From Phytopythium helicoides (lineage: Eukaryota > Oomycota > Peronosporomycetes > Pythiales > Pythiaceae), in the NCBI GenBank assembly GCA_024867545.1, contig JANFNE010000004.1, forward strand, positions 1,550,001 to 1,614,000: 64,000 bases of DNA, in the 5' to 3' direction. Both the position numbers and the translations under genes were made by a program. Numbering within the stretch: position 1 is the first letter of the stretch; the number at the start of each line of letters is the position of its first letter. The notes under the pieces are model-generated. The model had not been told where the DNA came from. It saw nothing but the letters and a program-made list of their open reading frames with translations, and made no database searches. Of this stretch, positions 1-13,798 are shown piece by piece.

Positions 1-147
1 ACTACTGTTCCGAAACGAAACACGAAAACCAAGTGCTAAGAAGGGATCATGAATCAAATGTGAGAATGTGAGAATGTGAAAAAAGAAAGTACACATGACA
101 CGACCTCCTATTCAACGGCACTCGCTGCGCCAAACGAATCAATACCC

Positions 148-165
148 GAGAGAGAGAGAGAGAGA
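148..165. repeat. (GA)9 microsatellite of unit 1
   Basis: Perfect dinucleotide tract present in every unit at the same place, ~155 bp left of the tRNA 3' end. It is the main source of unit length variation; n for each unit is given in the tRNA entries. Confidence 0.95.
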
Positions 166-300
166 AATATCATCGGAATAAAGTGAATAGGAGTGAACGG
201 GTCGAGTCGAGTCGGTAAAGAAAGTGGGAATGGCGAATGGGTGATGGTAATGGGATAGAAGCGAGCAGAAGTAGGCAGTGGTGTGTTGAATGTGGGTCGC

Positions 301-304
301 AAAA
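301..304 (-). terminator. Pol III TTTT terminator of unit 1 tRNA
   Basis: On the minus strand the tRNA 3' end (320) is followed by a C/T-rich trailer and then TTTT, the minimal Pol III stop. The same TTTT lies 16-19 nt past the tRNA 3' end in the other units. Unit 42 carries a single T-to-A change inside the trailer but keeps the TTTT. Confidence 0.8.
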
Positions 305-319
305 GGAAAGAAAGGAGTA

Positions 320-391
320 TGCCCCCAGGCAGGATTGAACTACCGACCTTCCGCTTACTAAGCGGGTGCTCTACCACTGAGCTATAGGGGC
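320..391 (-). tRNA. tRNA-Thr(AGU), array unit 1
   Basis: This entry holds for all 50 copies. The 72-nt gene folds as a cloverleaf: acceptor GCCCCTA/TGGGGGC, D stem GCTC/GAGC with a 7-nt loop, anticodon loop TTAGTAA (anticodon AGU, reads ACU, and ACC/ACA once A34 is inosine), T stem GGTAG/CTGCC with loop TTCAATC, discriminator A73. No CCA is encoded and there is no intron. The internal Pol III promoter is intact (A box TAGCTCAGTGG, B box GTTCAATCC). G1-C72, C2-G71, G35 and U36 fit known threonine identity elements. One oddity is a C27/A43 mismatch at the top of the anticodon stem. Transcription runs leftward to a TTTT terminator 16 nt past the 3' end. Unit 1: (GA)9, spacer X, one A missing in the AC spacer, CCTATACTC. 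Confidence 0.96.
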
Positions 392-979
392 GACCACAAA
401 CCATCATACACACACAAACAAACACAACACCACCAAACTATAAACTACAAACAAACAAACAACAGAAAACGACACAAACAAAAATACACACACAACACAA
501 CACACACAACACACCACAACACCACACTACCAACACGCTACTCATTTTCACAACAACAACAAATACAACATCACACACACCACACCTATACTCGCGTCGT
601 CAAGTCGTCGTAAAAACAACTCCCCATCTACCAATCTCACACACACCACGAGGTTCACGCACTACTGTTCCGAAACGAAACACGAAAACCAAGTGCTAAG
701 AAGGGATCATGAATCGAATGTGAGAATGTGAGAATGTGAAAAAAGAAAGTACACATGACACGACCTCCTATTCAACGGCACTCGCTGCGCCAAACGAATC
801 AATACTCGAAAGAGAGAGAGAGAGAAATATCATCGGAATAAAGTGAATAGGAGTGAACGGGTCGAGTCGAGTCGGTAAAGAAAGTGGGAATGGCGAATGG
901 GTGATGGTAATGGGATAGAAGCGAGCAGAAGTAGGCAGTGGTGTGTTGAATGTGGGTCGCAAAAGGAAAGAAAGGAGTA

Positions 980-1051
980 TGCCCCCAGGCAGGATTGAAC
1001 TACCGACCTTCCGCTTACTAAGCGGGTGCTCTACCACTGAGCTATAGGGGC
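980..1051 (-). tRNA. tRNA-Thr(AGU), array unit 2
   Basis: 660 bp from unit 1. The GA tract is interrupted, GAAA(GA)7, but is followed by CATCGG, so it is an intermediate between the main class and the short TTGG class. Spacer Z. Confidence 0.95.
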
Positions 1052-1640
1052 GACCACAAACCATCATACACACACAAACAAACACAAACACCACCAAACT
1101 ATAAACTACAAACAAACAAACAACAGAAAACGACACAAACAAAAATACACACACAACACAACACACACAACACAACACAACACCACACTACCAACACGCT
1201 ACTCATTTTCACAACAACAACAAATACAACATCACACACACCACACCTGTACTCGCGTCGTCAAGTCGTCGTAAAAACAACTCCCCATCTACCAATCTCA
1301 CACACACCACGAGGTTCACGCACTACTGTTCCGAAACGAAACACGAAAACCAAGTGCTAAGAAGGGATCATGAATCGAATGTGAGAATGTGAGAATGTGA
1401 AAAAAGAAAGTACACATGACACGACCTCCTATTCAACGGCACTCGCTGCGCCAAACGAATCAATACCCGAGAGAGAGAGAGAGAGAAATATCATCGGAAT
1501 AAAGTGAATAGGAGTGAACGGGTCGAGTCGAGTCGGTAAAGAAAGTGGGAATGGCGAATGGGTGATGGTAATGGGATAGAAGCGAGCAGAAGTAGGCAGT
1601 GGTGTGTTGAATGTGGGTCGCAAAAGGAAAGAAAGGAGTA

Positions 1641-1712
1641 TGCCCCCAGGCAGGATTGAACTACCGACCTTCCGCTTACTAAGCGGGTGCTCTACCACTG
1701 AGCTATAGGGGC
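1641..1712 (-). tRNA. tRNA-Thr(AGU), array unit 3
   Basis: 661 bp from unit 2; (GA)9, spacer Y. Confidence 0.95.
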
Positions 1713-2301
1713 GACCACAAACCATCATACACACACAAACAAACACAAACACCACCAAACTATAAACTACAAACAAACAAACAACAGAAAACGACACAAA
1801 CAAAAATACACACACAACACAACACACACAACACAACACCACACCACACTACCAACACGCTACTCATTTTCACAACAACAACAAATACAACATCACACAC
1901 ACCACACCTGTACTCGCGTCGTCAAGTCGTCGTAAAAACAACTCCCCATCTACCAATCTCACACACACCACGAGGTTCACGCACTACTGTTCCGAAACGA
2001 AACACGAAAACCAAGTGCTAAGAAGGGATCATGAATCGAATGTGAGAATGTGAGAATGTGAAAAAAGAAAGTACACATGACACGACCTCCTATTCAACGG
2101 CACTCGCTGCGCCAAACGAATCAATACCCGAGAGAGAGAGAGAGAGAAATATCATCGGAATAAAGTGAATAGGAGTGAACGGGTCGAGTCGAGTCGGTAA
2201 AGAAAGTGGGAATGGCGAATGGGTGATGGTAATGGGATAGAAGCGAGCAGAAGTAGGCAGTGGTGTGTTGAATGTGGGTCGCAAAAGGAAAGAAAGGAGT
2301 A

Positions 2302-2373
2302 TGCCCCCAGGCAGGATTGAACTACCGACCTTCCGCTTACTAAGCGGGTGCTCTACCACTGAGCTATAGGGGC
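2302..2373 (-). tRNA. tRNA-Thr(AGU), array unit 4
   Basis: 661 bp from unit 3; (GA)9, spacer Y; no difference from unit 3 noticed. Confidence 0.95.
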
Positions 2374-2962
2374 GACCACAAACCATCATACACACACAAA
2401 CAAACACAAACACCACCAAACTATAAACTACAAACAAACAAACAACAGAAAACGACACAAACAAAAATACACACACAACACAACACACACAACACAACAC
2501 CACACCACACTACCAACACGCTACTCATTTTCACAACAACAACAAATACAACATCACACACACCACACCTGTACTCGCGTCGTCAAGTCGTCGTAAAAAC
2601 AACTCCCCATCTACCAATCTCACACACACCACGAGGTTCACGCACTACTGTTCCGAAACGAAACACGAAAACCAAGTGCTAAGAAGGGATCATGAATCGA
2701 ATGTGAGAATGTGAGAATGTGAAAAAAGAAAGTACACATGACACGACCTCCTATTCAACGGCACTCGCTGCGCCAAACGAATCAATACCCGAGAGAGAGA
2801 GAGAGAGAAATATCATCGGAATAAAGTGAATAGGAGTGAACGGGTCGAGTCGAGTCGGTAAAGAAAGTGGGAATGGCGAATGGGTGATGGTAATGGGATA
2901 GAAGCGAGCAGAAGTAGGCAGTGGTGTGTTGAATGTGGGTCGCAAAAGGAAAGAAAGGAGTA

Positions 2963-3034
2963 TGCCCCCAGGCAGGATTGAACTACCGACCTTCCGCTTA
3001 CTAAGCGGGTGCTCTACCACTGAGCTATAGGGGC
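2963..3034 (-). tRNA. tRNA-Thr(AGU), array unit 5
   Basis: 661 bp from unit 4; (GA)9, spacer X. Confidence 0.95.
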
Positions 3035-3449
3035 GACCACAAACCATCATACACACACAAACAAACACAAACACCACCAAACTATAAACTACAAACAAAC
3101 AAACAACAGAAAACGACACAAACAAAAATACACACACAACACAACACACACAACACACCACAACACCACACTACCAACACGCTACTCATTTTCACAACAA
3201 CAACAAATACAACATCACACACACCACACCTGTACTCGCGTCGTCAAGTCGTCGTAAAAACAACTCCCCATCTACCAATCTCACACACACCACGAGGTTC
3301 ACGCACTACTGTTCCGAAACGAAACACGAAAACCAAGTGCTAAGAAGGGATCATGAATCGAATGTGAGAATGTGAGAATGTGAAAAAAGAAAGTACACAT
3401 GACACGACCTCCTATTCAACGGCACTCGCTGCGCCAAACGAATCAATAC

Positions 3450-3488
<39 letters not shown>

Positions 3489-3637
3489 CATCGGAATAAA
3501 GTGAATAGGAGTGAACGGGTCGAGTCGAGTCGGTAAAGAAAGTGGGAATGGCGAATGGGTGATGGTAATGGGATAGAAGCGAGCAGAAGTAGGCAGTGGT
3601 GTGTTGAATGTGGGTCGCAAAAGGAAAGAAAGGAGTA

Positions 3638-3709
3638 TGCCCCCAGGCAGGATTGAACTACCGACCTTCCGCTTACTAAGCGGGTGCTCTACCACTGAGC
3701 TATAGGGGC
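3638..3709 (-). tRNA. tRNA-Thr(AGU), array unit 6
   Basis: 675 bp from unit 5; (GA)16, spacer Y. Confidence 0.95.
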
Positions 3710-4124
3710 GACCACAAACCATCATACACACACAAACAAACACAAACACCACCAAACTATAAACTACAAACAAACAAACAACAGAAAACGACACAAACAA
3801 AAATACACACACAACACAACACACACAACACAACACCACACCACACTACCAACACGCTACTCATTTTCACAACAACAACAAATACAACATCACACACACC
3901 ACACCTGTACTCGCGTCGTCAAGTCGTCGTAAAAACAACTCCCCATCTACCAATCTCACACACACCACGAGGTTCACGCACTACTGTTCCGAAACGAAAC
4001 ACGAAAACCAAGTGCTAAGAAGGGATCATGAATCGAATGTGAGAATGTGAGAATGTGAAAAAAGAAAGTACACATGACACGACCTCCTATTCAACGGCAC
4101 TCGCTGCGCCAAACGAATCAATAC

Positions 4125-4169
<45 letters not shown>

Positions 4170-4318
4170 CATCGGAATAAAGTGAATAGGAGTGAACGGG
4201 TCGAGTCGAGTCGGTAAAGAAAGTGGGAATGGCGAATGGGTGATGGTAATGGGATAGAAGCGAGCAGAAGTAGGCAGTGGTGTGTTGAATGTGGGTCGCA
4301 AAAGGAAAGAAAGGAGTA

Positions 4319-4390
4319 TGCCCCCAGGCAGGATTGAACTACCGACCTTCCGCTTACTAAGCGGGTGCTCTACCACTGAGCTATAGGGGC
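4319..4390 (-). tRNA. tRNA-Thr(AGU), array unit 7
   Basis: 681 bp from unit 6; (GA)19, spacer Y. Confidence 0.95.
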
Positions 4391-4979
4391 GACCACAAAC
4401 CATCATACACACACAAACAAACACAAACACCACCAAACTATAAACTACAAACAAACAAACAACAGAAAACGACACAAACAAAAATACACACACAACACAA
4501 CACACACAACACAACACCACACCACACTACCAACACGCTACTCATTTTCACAACAACAACAAATACAACATCACACACACCACACCTGTACTCGCGTCGT
4601 CAAGTCGTCGTAAAAACAACTCCCCATCTACCAATCTCACACACACCACGAGGTTCACGCACTACTGTTCCGAAACGAAACACGAAAACCAAGTGCTAAG
4701 AAGGGATCATGAATCGAATGTGAGAATGTGAGAATGTGAAAAAAGAAAGTACACATGACACGACCTCCTATTCAACGGCACTCGCTGCGCCAAACGAATC
4801 AATACCCGAGAGAGAGAGAGAGAGAAATATCATCGGAATAAAGTGAATAGGAGTGAACGGGTCGAGTCGAGTCGGTAAAGAAAGTGGGAATGGCGAATGG
4901 GTGATGGTAATGGGATAGAAGCGAGCAGAAGTAGGCAGTGGTGTGTTGAATGTGGGTCGCAAAAGGAAAGAAAGGAGTA

Positions 4980-5051
4980 TGCCCCCAGGCAGGATTGAAC
5001 TACCGACCTTCCGCTTACTAAGCGGGTGCTCTACCACTGAGCTATAGGGGC
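4980..5051 (-). tRNA. tRNA-Thr(AGU), array unit 8
   Basis: 661 bp from unit 7; (GA)9, spacer Y. Confidence 0.95.
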
Positions 5052-5466
5052 GACCACAAACCATCATACACACACAAACAAACACAAACACCACCAAACT
5101 ATAAACTACAAACAAACAAACAACAGAAAACGACACAAACAAAAATACACACACAACACAACACACACAACACAACACCACACCACACTACCAACACGCT
5201 ACTCATTTTCACAACAACAACAAATACAACATCACACACACCACACCTGTACTCGCGTCGTCAAGTCGTCGTAAAAACAACTCCCCATCTACCAATCTCA
5301 CACACACCACGAGGTTCACGCACTACTGTTCCGAAACGAAACACGAAAACCAAGTGCTAAGAAGGGATCATGAATCGAATGTGAGAATGTGAGAATGTGA
5401 AAAAAGAAAGTACACATGACACGACCTCCTATTCAACGGCACTCGCTGCGCCAAACGAATCAATAC

Positions 5467-5513
<47 letters not shown>

Positions 5514-5662
5514 CATCGGAATAAAGTGAATAGGAGTGAACGGGTCGAGTCGAGTCGGTAAAGAAAGTGGGAATGGCGAATGGGTGATGGTAATGGGATA
5601 GAAGCGAGCAGAAGTAGGCAGTGGTGTGTTGAATGTGGGTCGCAAAAGGAAAGAAAGGAGTA

Positions 5663-5734
5663 TGCCCCCAGGCAGGATTGAACTACCGACCTTCCGCTTA
5701 CTAAGCGGGTGCTCTACCACTGAGCTATAGGGGC
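5663..5734 (-). tRNA. tRNA-Thr(AGU), array unit 9
   Basis: 683 bp from unit 8; (GA)20, spacer Y. Confidence 0.95.
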
Positions 5735-6323
5735 GACCACAAACCATCATACACACACAAACAAACACAAACACCACCAAACTATAAACTACAAACAAAC
5801 AAACAACAGAAAACGACACAAACAAAAATACACACACAACACAACACACACAACACAACACCACACCACACTACCAACACGCTACTCATTTTCACAACAA
5901 CAACAAATACAACATCACACACACCACACCTGTACTCGCGTCGTCAAGTCGTCGTAAAAACAACTCCCCATCTACCAATCTCACACACACCACGAGGTTC
6001 ACGCACTACTGTTCCGAAACGAAACACGAAAACCAAGTGCTAAGAAGGGATCATGAATCGAATGTGAGAATGTGAGAATGTGAAAAAAGAAAGTACACAT
6101 GACACGACCTCCTATTCAACGGCACTCGCTGCGCCAAACGAATCAATACCCGAGAGAGAGAGAGAGAGAAATATCATCGGAATAAAGTGAATAGGAGTGA
6201 ACGGGTCGAGTCGAGTCGGTAAAGAAAGTGGGAATGGCGAATGGGTGATGGTAATGGGATAGAAGCGAGCAGAAGTAGGCAGTGGTGTGTTGAATGTGGG
6301 TCGCAAAAGGAAAGAAAGGAGTA

Positions 6324-6395
6324 TGCCCCCAGGCAGGATTGAACTACCGACCTTCCGCTTACTAAGCGGGTGCTCTACCACTGAGCTATAGGGGC
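6324..6395 (-). tRNA. tRNA-Thr(AGU), array unit 10
   Basis: 661 bp from unit 9; (GA)9, spacer Y. Confidence 0.95.
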
Positions 6396-6810
6396 GACCA
6401 CAAACCATCATACACACACAAACAAACACAAACACCACCAAACTATAAACTACAAACAAACAAACAACAGAAAACGACACAAACAAAAATACACACACAA
6501 CACAACACACACAACACAACACCACACCACACTACCAACACGCTACTCATTTTCACAACAACAACAAATACAACATCACACACACCACACCTGTACTCGC
6601 GTCGTCAAGTCGTCGTAAAAACAACTCCCCATCTACCAATCTCACACACACCACGAGGTTCACGCACTACTGTTCCGAAACGAAACACGAAAACCAAGTG
6701 CTAAGAAGGGATCATGAATCGAATGTGAGAATGTGAGAATGTGAAAAAAGAAAGTACACATGACACGACCTCCTATTCAACGGCACTCGCTGCGCCAAAC
6801 GAATCAATAC

Positions 6811-6863
<53 letters not shown>

Positions 6864-7012
6864 CATCGGAATAAAGTGAATAGGAGTGAACGGGTCGAGT
6901 CGAGTCGGTAAAGAAAGTGGGAATGGCGAATGGGTGATGGTAATGGGATAGAAGCGAGCAGAAGTAGGCAGTGGTGTGTTGAATGTGGGTCGCAAAAGGA
7001 AAGAAAGGAGTA

Positions 7013-7084
7013 TGCCCCCAGGCAGGATTGAACTACCGACCTTCCGCTTACTAAGCGGGTGCTCTACCACTGAGCTATAGGGGC
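7013..7084 (-). tRNA. tRNA-Thr(AGU), array unit 11
   Basis: 689 bp from unit 10; (GA)23, spacer Y. Confidence 0.95.
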
Positions 7085-7673
7085 GACCACAAACCATCAT
7101 ACACACACAAACAAACACAAACACCACCAAACTATAAACTACAAACAAACAAACAACAGAAAACGACACAAACAAAAATACACACACAACACAACACACA
7201 CAACACAACACCACACCACACTACCAACACGCTACTCATTTTCACAACAACAACAAATACAACATCACACACACCACACCTGTACTCGCGTCGTCAAGTC
7301 GTCGTAAAAACAACTCCCCATCTACCAATCTCACACACACCACGAGGTTCACGCACTACTGTTCCGAAACGAAACACGAAAACCAAGTGCTAAGAAGGGA
7401 TCATGAATCGAATGTGAGAATGTGAGAATGTGAAAAAAGAAAGTACACATGACACGACCTCCTATTCAACGGCACTCGCTGCGCCAAACGAATCAATACC
7501 CGAGAGAGAGAGAGAGAGAAATATCATCGGAATAAAGTGAATAGGAGTGAACGGGTCGAGTCGAGTCGGTAAAGAAAGTGGGAATGGCGAATGGGTGATG
7601 GTAATGGGATAGAAGCGAGCAGAAGTAGGCAGTGGTGTGTTGAATGTGGGTCGCAAAAGGAAAGAAAGGAGTA

Positions 7674-7745
7674 TGCCCCCAGGCAGGATTGAACTACCGA
7701 CCTTCCGCTTACTAAGCGGGTGCTCTACCACTGAGCTATAGGGGC
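7674..7745 (-). tRNA. tRNA-Thr(AGU), array unit 12
   Basis: 661 bp from unit 11; (GA)9, spacer Y. Confidence 0.95.
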
Positions 7746-8334
7746 GACCACAAACCATCATACACACACAAACAAACACAAACACCACCAAACTATAAAC
7801 TACAAACAAACAAACAACAGAAAACGACACAAACAAAAATACACACACAACACAACACACACAACACAACACCACACCACACTACCAACACGCTACTCAT
7901 TTTCACAACAACAACAAATACAACATCACACACACCACACCTGTACTCGCGTCGTCAAGTCGTCGTAAAAACAACTCCCCATCTACCAATCTCACACACA
8001 CCACGAGGTTCACGCACTACTGTTCCGAAACGAAACACGAAAACCAAGTGCTAAGAAGGGATCATGAATCGAATGTGAGAATGTGAGAATGTGAAAAAAG
8101 AAAGTACACATGACACGACCTCCTATTCAACGGCACTCGCTGCGCCAAACGAATCAATACCCGAGAGAGAGAGAGAGAGAAATATCATCGGAATAAAGTG
8201 AATAGGAGTGAACGGGTCGAGTCGAGTCGGTAAAGAAAGTGGGAATGGCGAATGGGTGATGGTAATGGGATAGAAGCGAGCAGAAGTAGGCAGTGGTGTG
8301 TTGAATGTGGGTCGCAAAAGGAAAGAAAGGAGTA

Positions 8335-8406
8335 TGCCCCCAGGCAGGATTGAACTACCGACCTTCCGCTTACTAAGCGGGTGCTCTACCACTGAGCTAT
8401 AGGGGC
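8335..8406 (-). tRNA. tRNA-Thr(AGU), array unit 13
   Basis: 661 bp from unit 12; (GA)9, spacer X. Confidence 0.95.
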
Positions 8407-8821
8407 GACCACAAACCATCATACACACACAAACAAACACAAACACCACCAAACTATAAACTACAAACAAACAAACAACAGAAAACGACACAAACAAAAA
8501 TACACACACAACACAACACACACAACACACCACAACACCACACTACCAACACGCTACTCATTTTCACAACAACAACAAATACAACATCACACACACCACA
8601 CCTGTACTCGCGTCGTCAAGTCGTCGTAAAAACAACTCCCCATCTACCAATCTCACACACACCACGAGGTTCACGCACTACTGTTCCGAAACGAAACACG
8701 AAAACCAAGTGCTAAGAAGGGATCATGAATCGAATGTGAGAATGTGAGAATGTGAAAAAAGAAAGTACACATGACACGACCTCCTATTCAACGGCACTCG
8801 CTGCGCCAAACGAATCAATAC

Positions 8822-8876
<55 letters not shown>

Positions 8877-9025
8877 CATCGGAATAAAGTGAATAGGAGT
8901 GAACGGGTCGAGTCGAGTCGGTAAAGAAAGTGGGAATGGCGAATGGGTGATGGTAATGGGATAGAAGCGAGCAGAAGTAGGCAGTGGTGTGTTGAATGTG
9001 GGTCGCAAAAGGAAAGAAAGGAGTA

Positions 9026-9097
9026 TGCCCCCAGGCAGGATTGAACTACCGACCTTCCGCTTACTAAGCGGGTGCTCTACCACTGAGCTATAGGGGC
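9026..9097 (-). tRNA. tRNA-Thr(AGU), array unit 14
   Basis: 691 bp from unit 13; (GA)24, spacer Y. Confidence 0.95.
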
Positions 9098-9512
9098 GAC
9101 CACAAACCATCATACACACACAAACAAACACAAACACCACCAAACTATAAACTACAAACAAACAAACAACAGAAAACGACACAAACAAAAATACACACAC
9201 AACACAACACACACAACACAACACCACACCACACTACCAACACGCTACTCATTTTCACAACAACAACAAATACAACATCACACACACCACACCTGTACTC
9301 GCGTCGTCAAGTCGTCGTAAAAACAACTCCCCATCTACCAATCTCACACACACCACGAGGTTCACGCACTACTGTTCCGAAACGAAACACGAAAACCAAG
9401 TGCTAAGAAGGGATCATGAATCGAATGTGAGAATGTGAGAATGTGAAAAAAGAAAGTACACATGACACGACCTCCTATTCAACGGCACTCGCTGCGCCAA
9501 ACGAATCAATAC

Positions 9513-9549
<37 letters not shown>

Positions 9550-9698
9550 CATCGGAATAAAGTGAATAGGAGTGAACGGGTCGAGTCGAGTCGGTAAAGA
9601 AAGTGGGAATGGCGAATGGGTGATGGTAATGGGATAGAAGCGAGCAGAAGTAGGCAGTGGTGTGTTGAATGTGGGTCGCAAAAGGAAAGAAAGGAGTA

Positions 9699-9770
9699 TG
9701 CCCCCAGGCAGGATTGAACTACCGACCTTCCGCTTACTAAGCGGGTGCTCTACCACTGAGCTATAGGGGC
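9699..9770 (-). tRNA. tRNA-Thr(AGU), array unit 15
   Basis: 673 bp from unit 14; (GA)15, spacer X. Confidence 0.95.
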
Positions 9771-10357
9771 GACCACAAACCATCATACACACACAAACAA
9801 ACACAAACACCACCAAACTATAAACTACAAACAAACAAACAACAGAAAACGACACAAACAAAAATACACACACAACACAACACACACAACACACCACAAC
9901 ACCACACTACCAACACGCTACTCATTTTCACAACAACAACAAATACAACATCACACACACCACACCTGTACTCGCGTCGTCAAGTCGTCGTAAAAACAAC
10001 TCCCCATCTACCAATCTCACACACACCACGAGGTTCACGCACTACTGTTCCGAAACGAAACACGAAAACCAAGTGCTAAGAAGGGATCATGAATCGAATG
10101 TGAGAATGTGAGAATGTGAAAAAAGAAAGTACACATGACACGACCTCCTATTCAACGGCACTCGCTGCGCCAAACGAATCAATACTCGAAAGAGAGAGAG
10201 AGAAATATCATTGGAATAAAGTGAATAGGAGTGAACGGGTCGAGTCGAGTCGGTAAAGAAAGTGGGAATGGCGAATGGGTGATGGTAATGGGATAGAAGC
10301 GAGCAGAAGTAGGCAGTGGTGTGTTGAATGTGGGTCGCAAAAGGAAAGAAAGGAGTA

Positions 10358-10429
10358 TGCCCCCAGGCAGGATTGAACTACCGACCTTCCGCTTACTAAG
10401 CGGGTGCTCTACCACTGAGCTATAGGGGC
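10358..10429 (-). tRNA. tRNA-Thr(AGU), array unit 16
   Basis: 659 bp from unit 15; first full member of the short class, with interrupted tract GAAA(GA)6 followed by CATTGG; spacer X. Confidence 0.95.
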
Positions 10430-10844
10430 GACCACAAACCATCATACACACACAAACAAACACAAACACCACCAAACTATAAACTACAAACAAACAAACA
10501 ACAGAAAACGACACAAACAAAAATACACACACAACACAACACACACAACACACCACAACACCACACTACCAACACGCTACTCATTTTCACAACAACAACA
10601 AATACAACATCACACACACCACACCTGTACTCGCGTCGTCAAGTCGTCGTAAAAACAACTCCCCATCTACCAATCTCACACACACCACGAGGTTCACGCA
10701 CTACTGTTCCGAAACGAAACACGAAAACCAAGTGCTAAGAAGGGATCATGAATCGAATGTGAGAATGTGAGAATGTGAAAAAAGAAAGTACACATGACAC
10801 GACCTCCTATTCAACGGCACTCGCTGCGCCAAACGAATCAATAC

Positions 10845-10891
<47 letters not shown>

Positions 10892-11040
10892 CATCGGAAT
10901 AAAGTGAATAGGAGTGAACGGGTCGAGTCGAGTCGGTAAAGAAAGTGGGAATGGCGAATGGGTGATGGTAATGGGATAGAAGCGAGCAGAAGTAGGCAGT
11001 GGTGTGTTGAATGTGGGTCGCAAAAGGAAAGAAAGGAGTA

Positions 11041-11112
11041 TGCCCCCAGGCAGGATTGAACTACCGACCTTCCGCTTACTAAGCGGGTGCTCTACCACTG
11101 AGCTATAGGGGC
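11041..11112 (-). tRNA. tRNA-Thr(AGU), array unit 17
   Basis: 683 bp from unit 16; (GA)20, spacer X. Confidence 0.95.
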
Positions 11113-11527
11113 GACCACAAACCATCATACACACACAAACAAACACAAACACCACCAAACTATAAACTACAAACAAACAAACAACAGAAAACGACACAAA
11201 CAAAAATACACACACAACACAACACACACAACACACCACAACACCACACTACCAACACGCTACTCATTTTCACAACAACAACAAATACAACATCACACAC
11301 ACCACACCTGTACTCGCGTCGTCAAGTCGTCGTAAAAACAACTCCCCATCTACCAATCTCACACACACCACGAGGTTCACGCACTACTGTTCCGAAACGA
11401 AACACGAAAACCAAGTGCTAAGAAGGGATCATGAATCGAATGTGAGAATGTGAGAATGTGAAAAAAGAAAGTACACATGACACGACCTCCTATTCAACGG
11501 CACTCGCTGCGCCAAACGAATCAATAC

Positions 11528-11576
<49 letters not shown>

Positions 11577-11725
11577 CATCGGAATAAAGTGAATAGGAGT
11601 GAACGGGTCGAGTCGAGTCGGTAAAGAAAGTGGGAATGGCGAATGGGTGATGGTAATGGGATAGAAGCGAGCAGAAGTAGGCAGTGGTGTGTTGAATGTG
11701 GGTCGCAAAAGGAAAGAAAGGAGTA

Positions 11726-11797
11726 TGCCCCCAGGCAGGATTGAACTACCGACCTTCCGCTTACTAAGCGGGTGCTCTACCACTGAGCTATAGGGGC
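11726..11797 (-). tRNA. tRNA-Thr(AGU), array unit 18
   Basis: 685 bp from unit 17; (GA)21, spacer Y. Confidence 0.95.
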
Positions 11798-12212
11798 GAC
11801 CACAAACCATCATACACACACAAACAAACACAAACACCACCAAACTATAAACTACAAACAAACAAACAACAGAAAACGACACAAACAAAAATACACACAC
11901 AACACAACACACACAACACAACACCACACCACACTACCAACACGCTACTCATTTTCACAACAACAACAAATACAACATCACACACACCACACCTGTACTC
12001 GCGTCGTCAAGTCGTCGTAAAAACAACTCCCCATCTACCAATCTCACACACACCACGAGGTTCACGCACTACTGTTCCGAAACGAAACACGAAAACCAAG
12101 TGCTAAGAAGGGATCATGAATCGAATGTGAGAATGTGAGAATGTGAAAAAAGAAAGTACACATGACACGACCTCCTATTCAACGGCACTCGCTGCGCCAA
12201 ACGAATCAATAC

Positions 12213-12259
<47 letters not shown>

Positions 12260-12408
12260 CATCGGAATAAAGTGAATAGGAGTGAACGGGTCGAGTCGAG
12301 TCGGTAAAGAAAGTGGGAATGGCGAATGGGTGATGGTAATGGGATAGAAGCGAGCAGAAGTAGGCAGTGGTGTGTTGAATGTGGGTCGCAAAAGGAAAGA
12401 AAGGAGTA

Positions 12409-12480
12409 TGCCCCCAGGCAGGATTGAACTACCGACCTTCCGCTTACTAAGCGGGTGCTCTACCACTGAGCTATAGGGGC
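12409..12480 (-). tRNA. tRNA-Thr(AGU), array unit 19
   Basis: 683 bp from unit 18; (GA)20, spacer Y. Confidence 0.95.
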
Positions 12481-13067
12481 GACCACAAACCATCATACAC
12501 ACACAAACAAACACAAACACCACCAAACTATAAACTACAAACAAACAAACAACAGAAAACGACACAAACAAAAATACACACACAACACAACACACACAAC
12601 ACAACACCACACCACACTACCAACACGCTACTCATTTTCACAACAACAACAAATACAACATCACACACACCACACCTGTACTCGCGTCGTCAAGTCGTCG
12701 TAAAAACAACTCCCCATCTACCAATCTCACACACACCACGAGGTTCACGCACTACTGTTCCGAAACGAAACACGAAAACCAAGTGCTAAGAAGGGATCAT
12801 GAATCGAATGTGAGAATGTGAGAATGTGAAAAAAGAAAGTACACATGACACGACCTCCTATTCAACGGCACTCGCTGCGCCAAACGAATCAATACTCGAA
12901 AGAGAGAGAGAGAAATATCATTGGAATAAAGTGAATAGGAGTGAACGGGTCGAGTCGAGTCGGTAAAGAAAGTGGGAATGGCGAATGGGTGATGGTAATG
13001 GGATAGAAGCGAGCAGAAGTAGGCAGTGGTGTGTTGAATGTGGGTCGCAAAAGGAAAGAAAGGAGTA

Positions 13068-13139
13068 TGCCCCCAGGCAGGATTGAACTACCGACCTTCC
13101 GCTTACTAAGCGGGTGCTCTACCACTGAGCTATAGGGGC
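13068..13139 (-). tRNA. tRNA-Thr(AGU), array unit 20
   Basis: 659 bp from unit 19; short CATTGG class, spacer Y. Confidence 0.95.
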
Positions 13140-13726
13140 GACCACAAACCATCATACACACACAAACAAACACAAACACCACCAAACTATAAACTACAAA
13201 CAAACAAACAACAGAAAACGACACAAACAAAAATACACACACAACACAACACACACAACACAACACCACACCACACTACCAACACGCTACTCATTTTCAC
13301 AACAACAACAAATACAACATCACACACACCACACCTGTACTCGCGTCGTCAAGTCGTCGTAAAAACAACTCCCCATCTACCAATCTCACACACACCACGA
13401 GGTTCACGCACTACTGTTCCGAAACGAAACACGAAAACCAAGTGCTAAGAAGGGATCATGAATCGAATGTGAGAATGTGAGAATGTGAAAAAAGAAAGTA
13501 CACATGACACGACCTCCTATTCAACGGCACTCGCTGCGCCAAACGAATCAATACTCGAAAGAGAGAGAGAGAAATATCATTGGAATAAAGTGAATAGGAG
13601 TGAACGGGTCGAGTCGAGTCGGTAAAGAAAGTGGGAATGGCGAATGGGTGATGGTAATGGGATAGAAGCGAGCAGAAGTAGGCAGTGGTGTGTTGAATGT
13701 GGGTCGCAAAAGGAAAGAAAGGAGTA

Positions 13727-13798
13727 TGCCCCCAGGCAGGATTGAACTACCGACCTTCCGCTTACTAAGCGGGTGCTCTACCACTGAGCTATAGGGGC
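13727..13798 (-). tRNA. tRNA-Thr(AGU), array unit 21
   Basis: 659 bp from unit 20; short CATTGG class, spacer Y. Units 20 and 21 look like a direct duplication. Confidence 0.95.
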
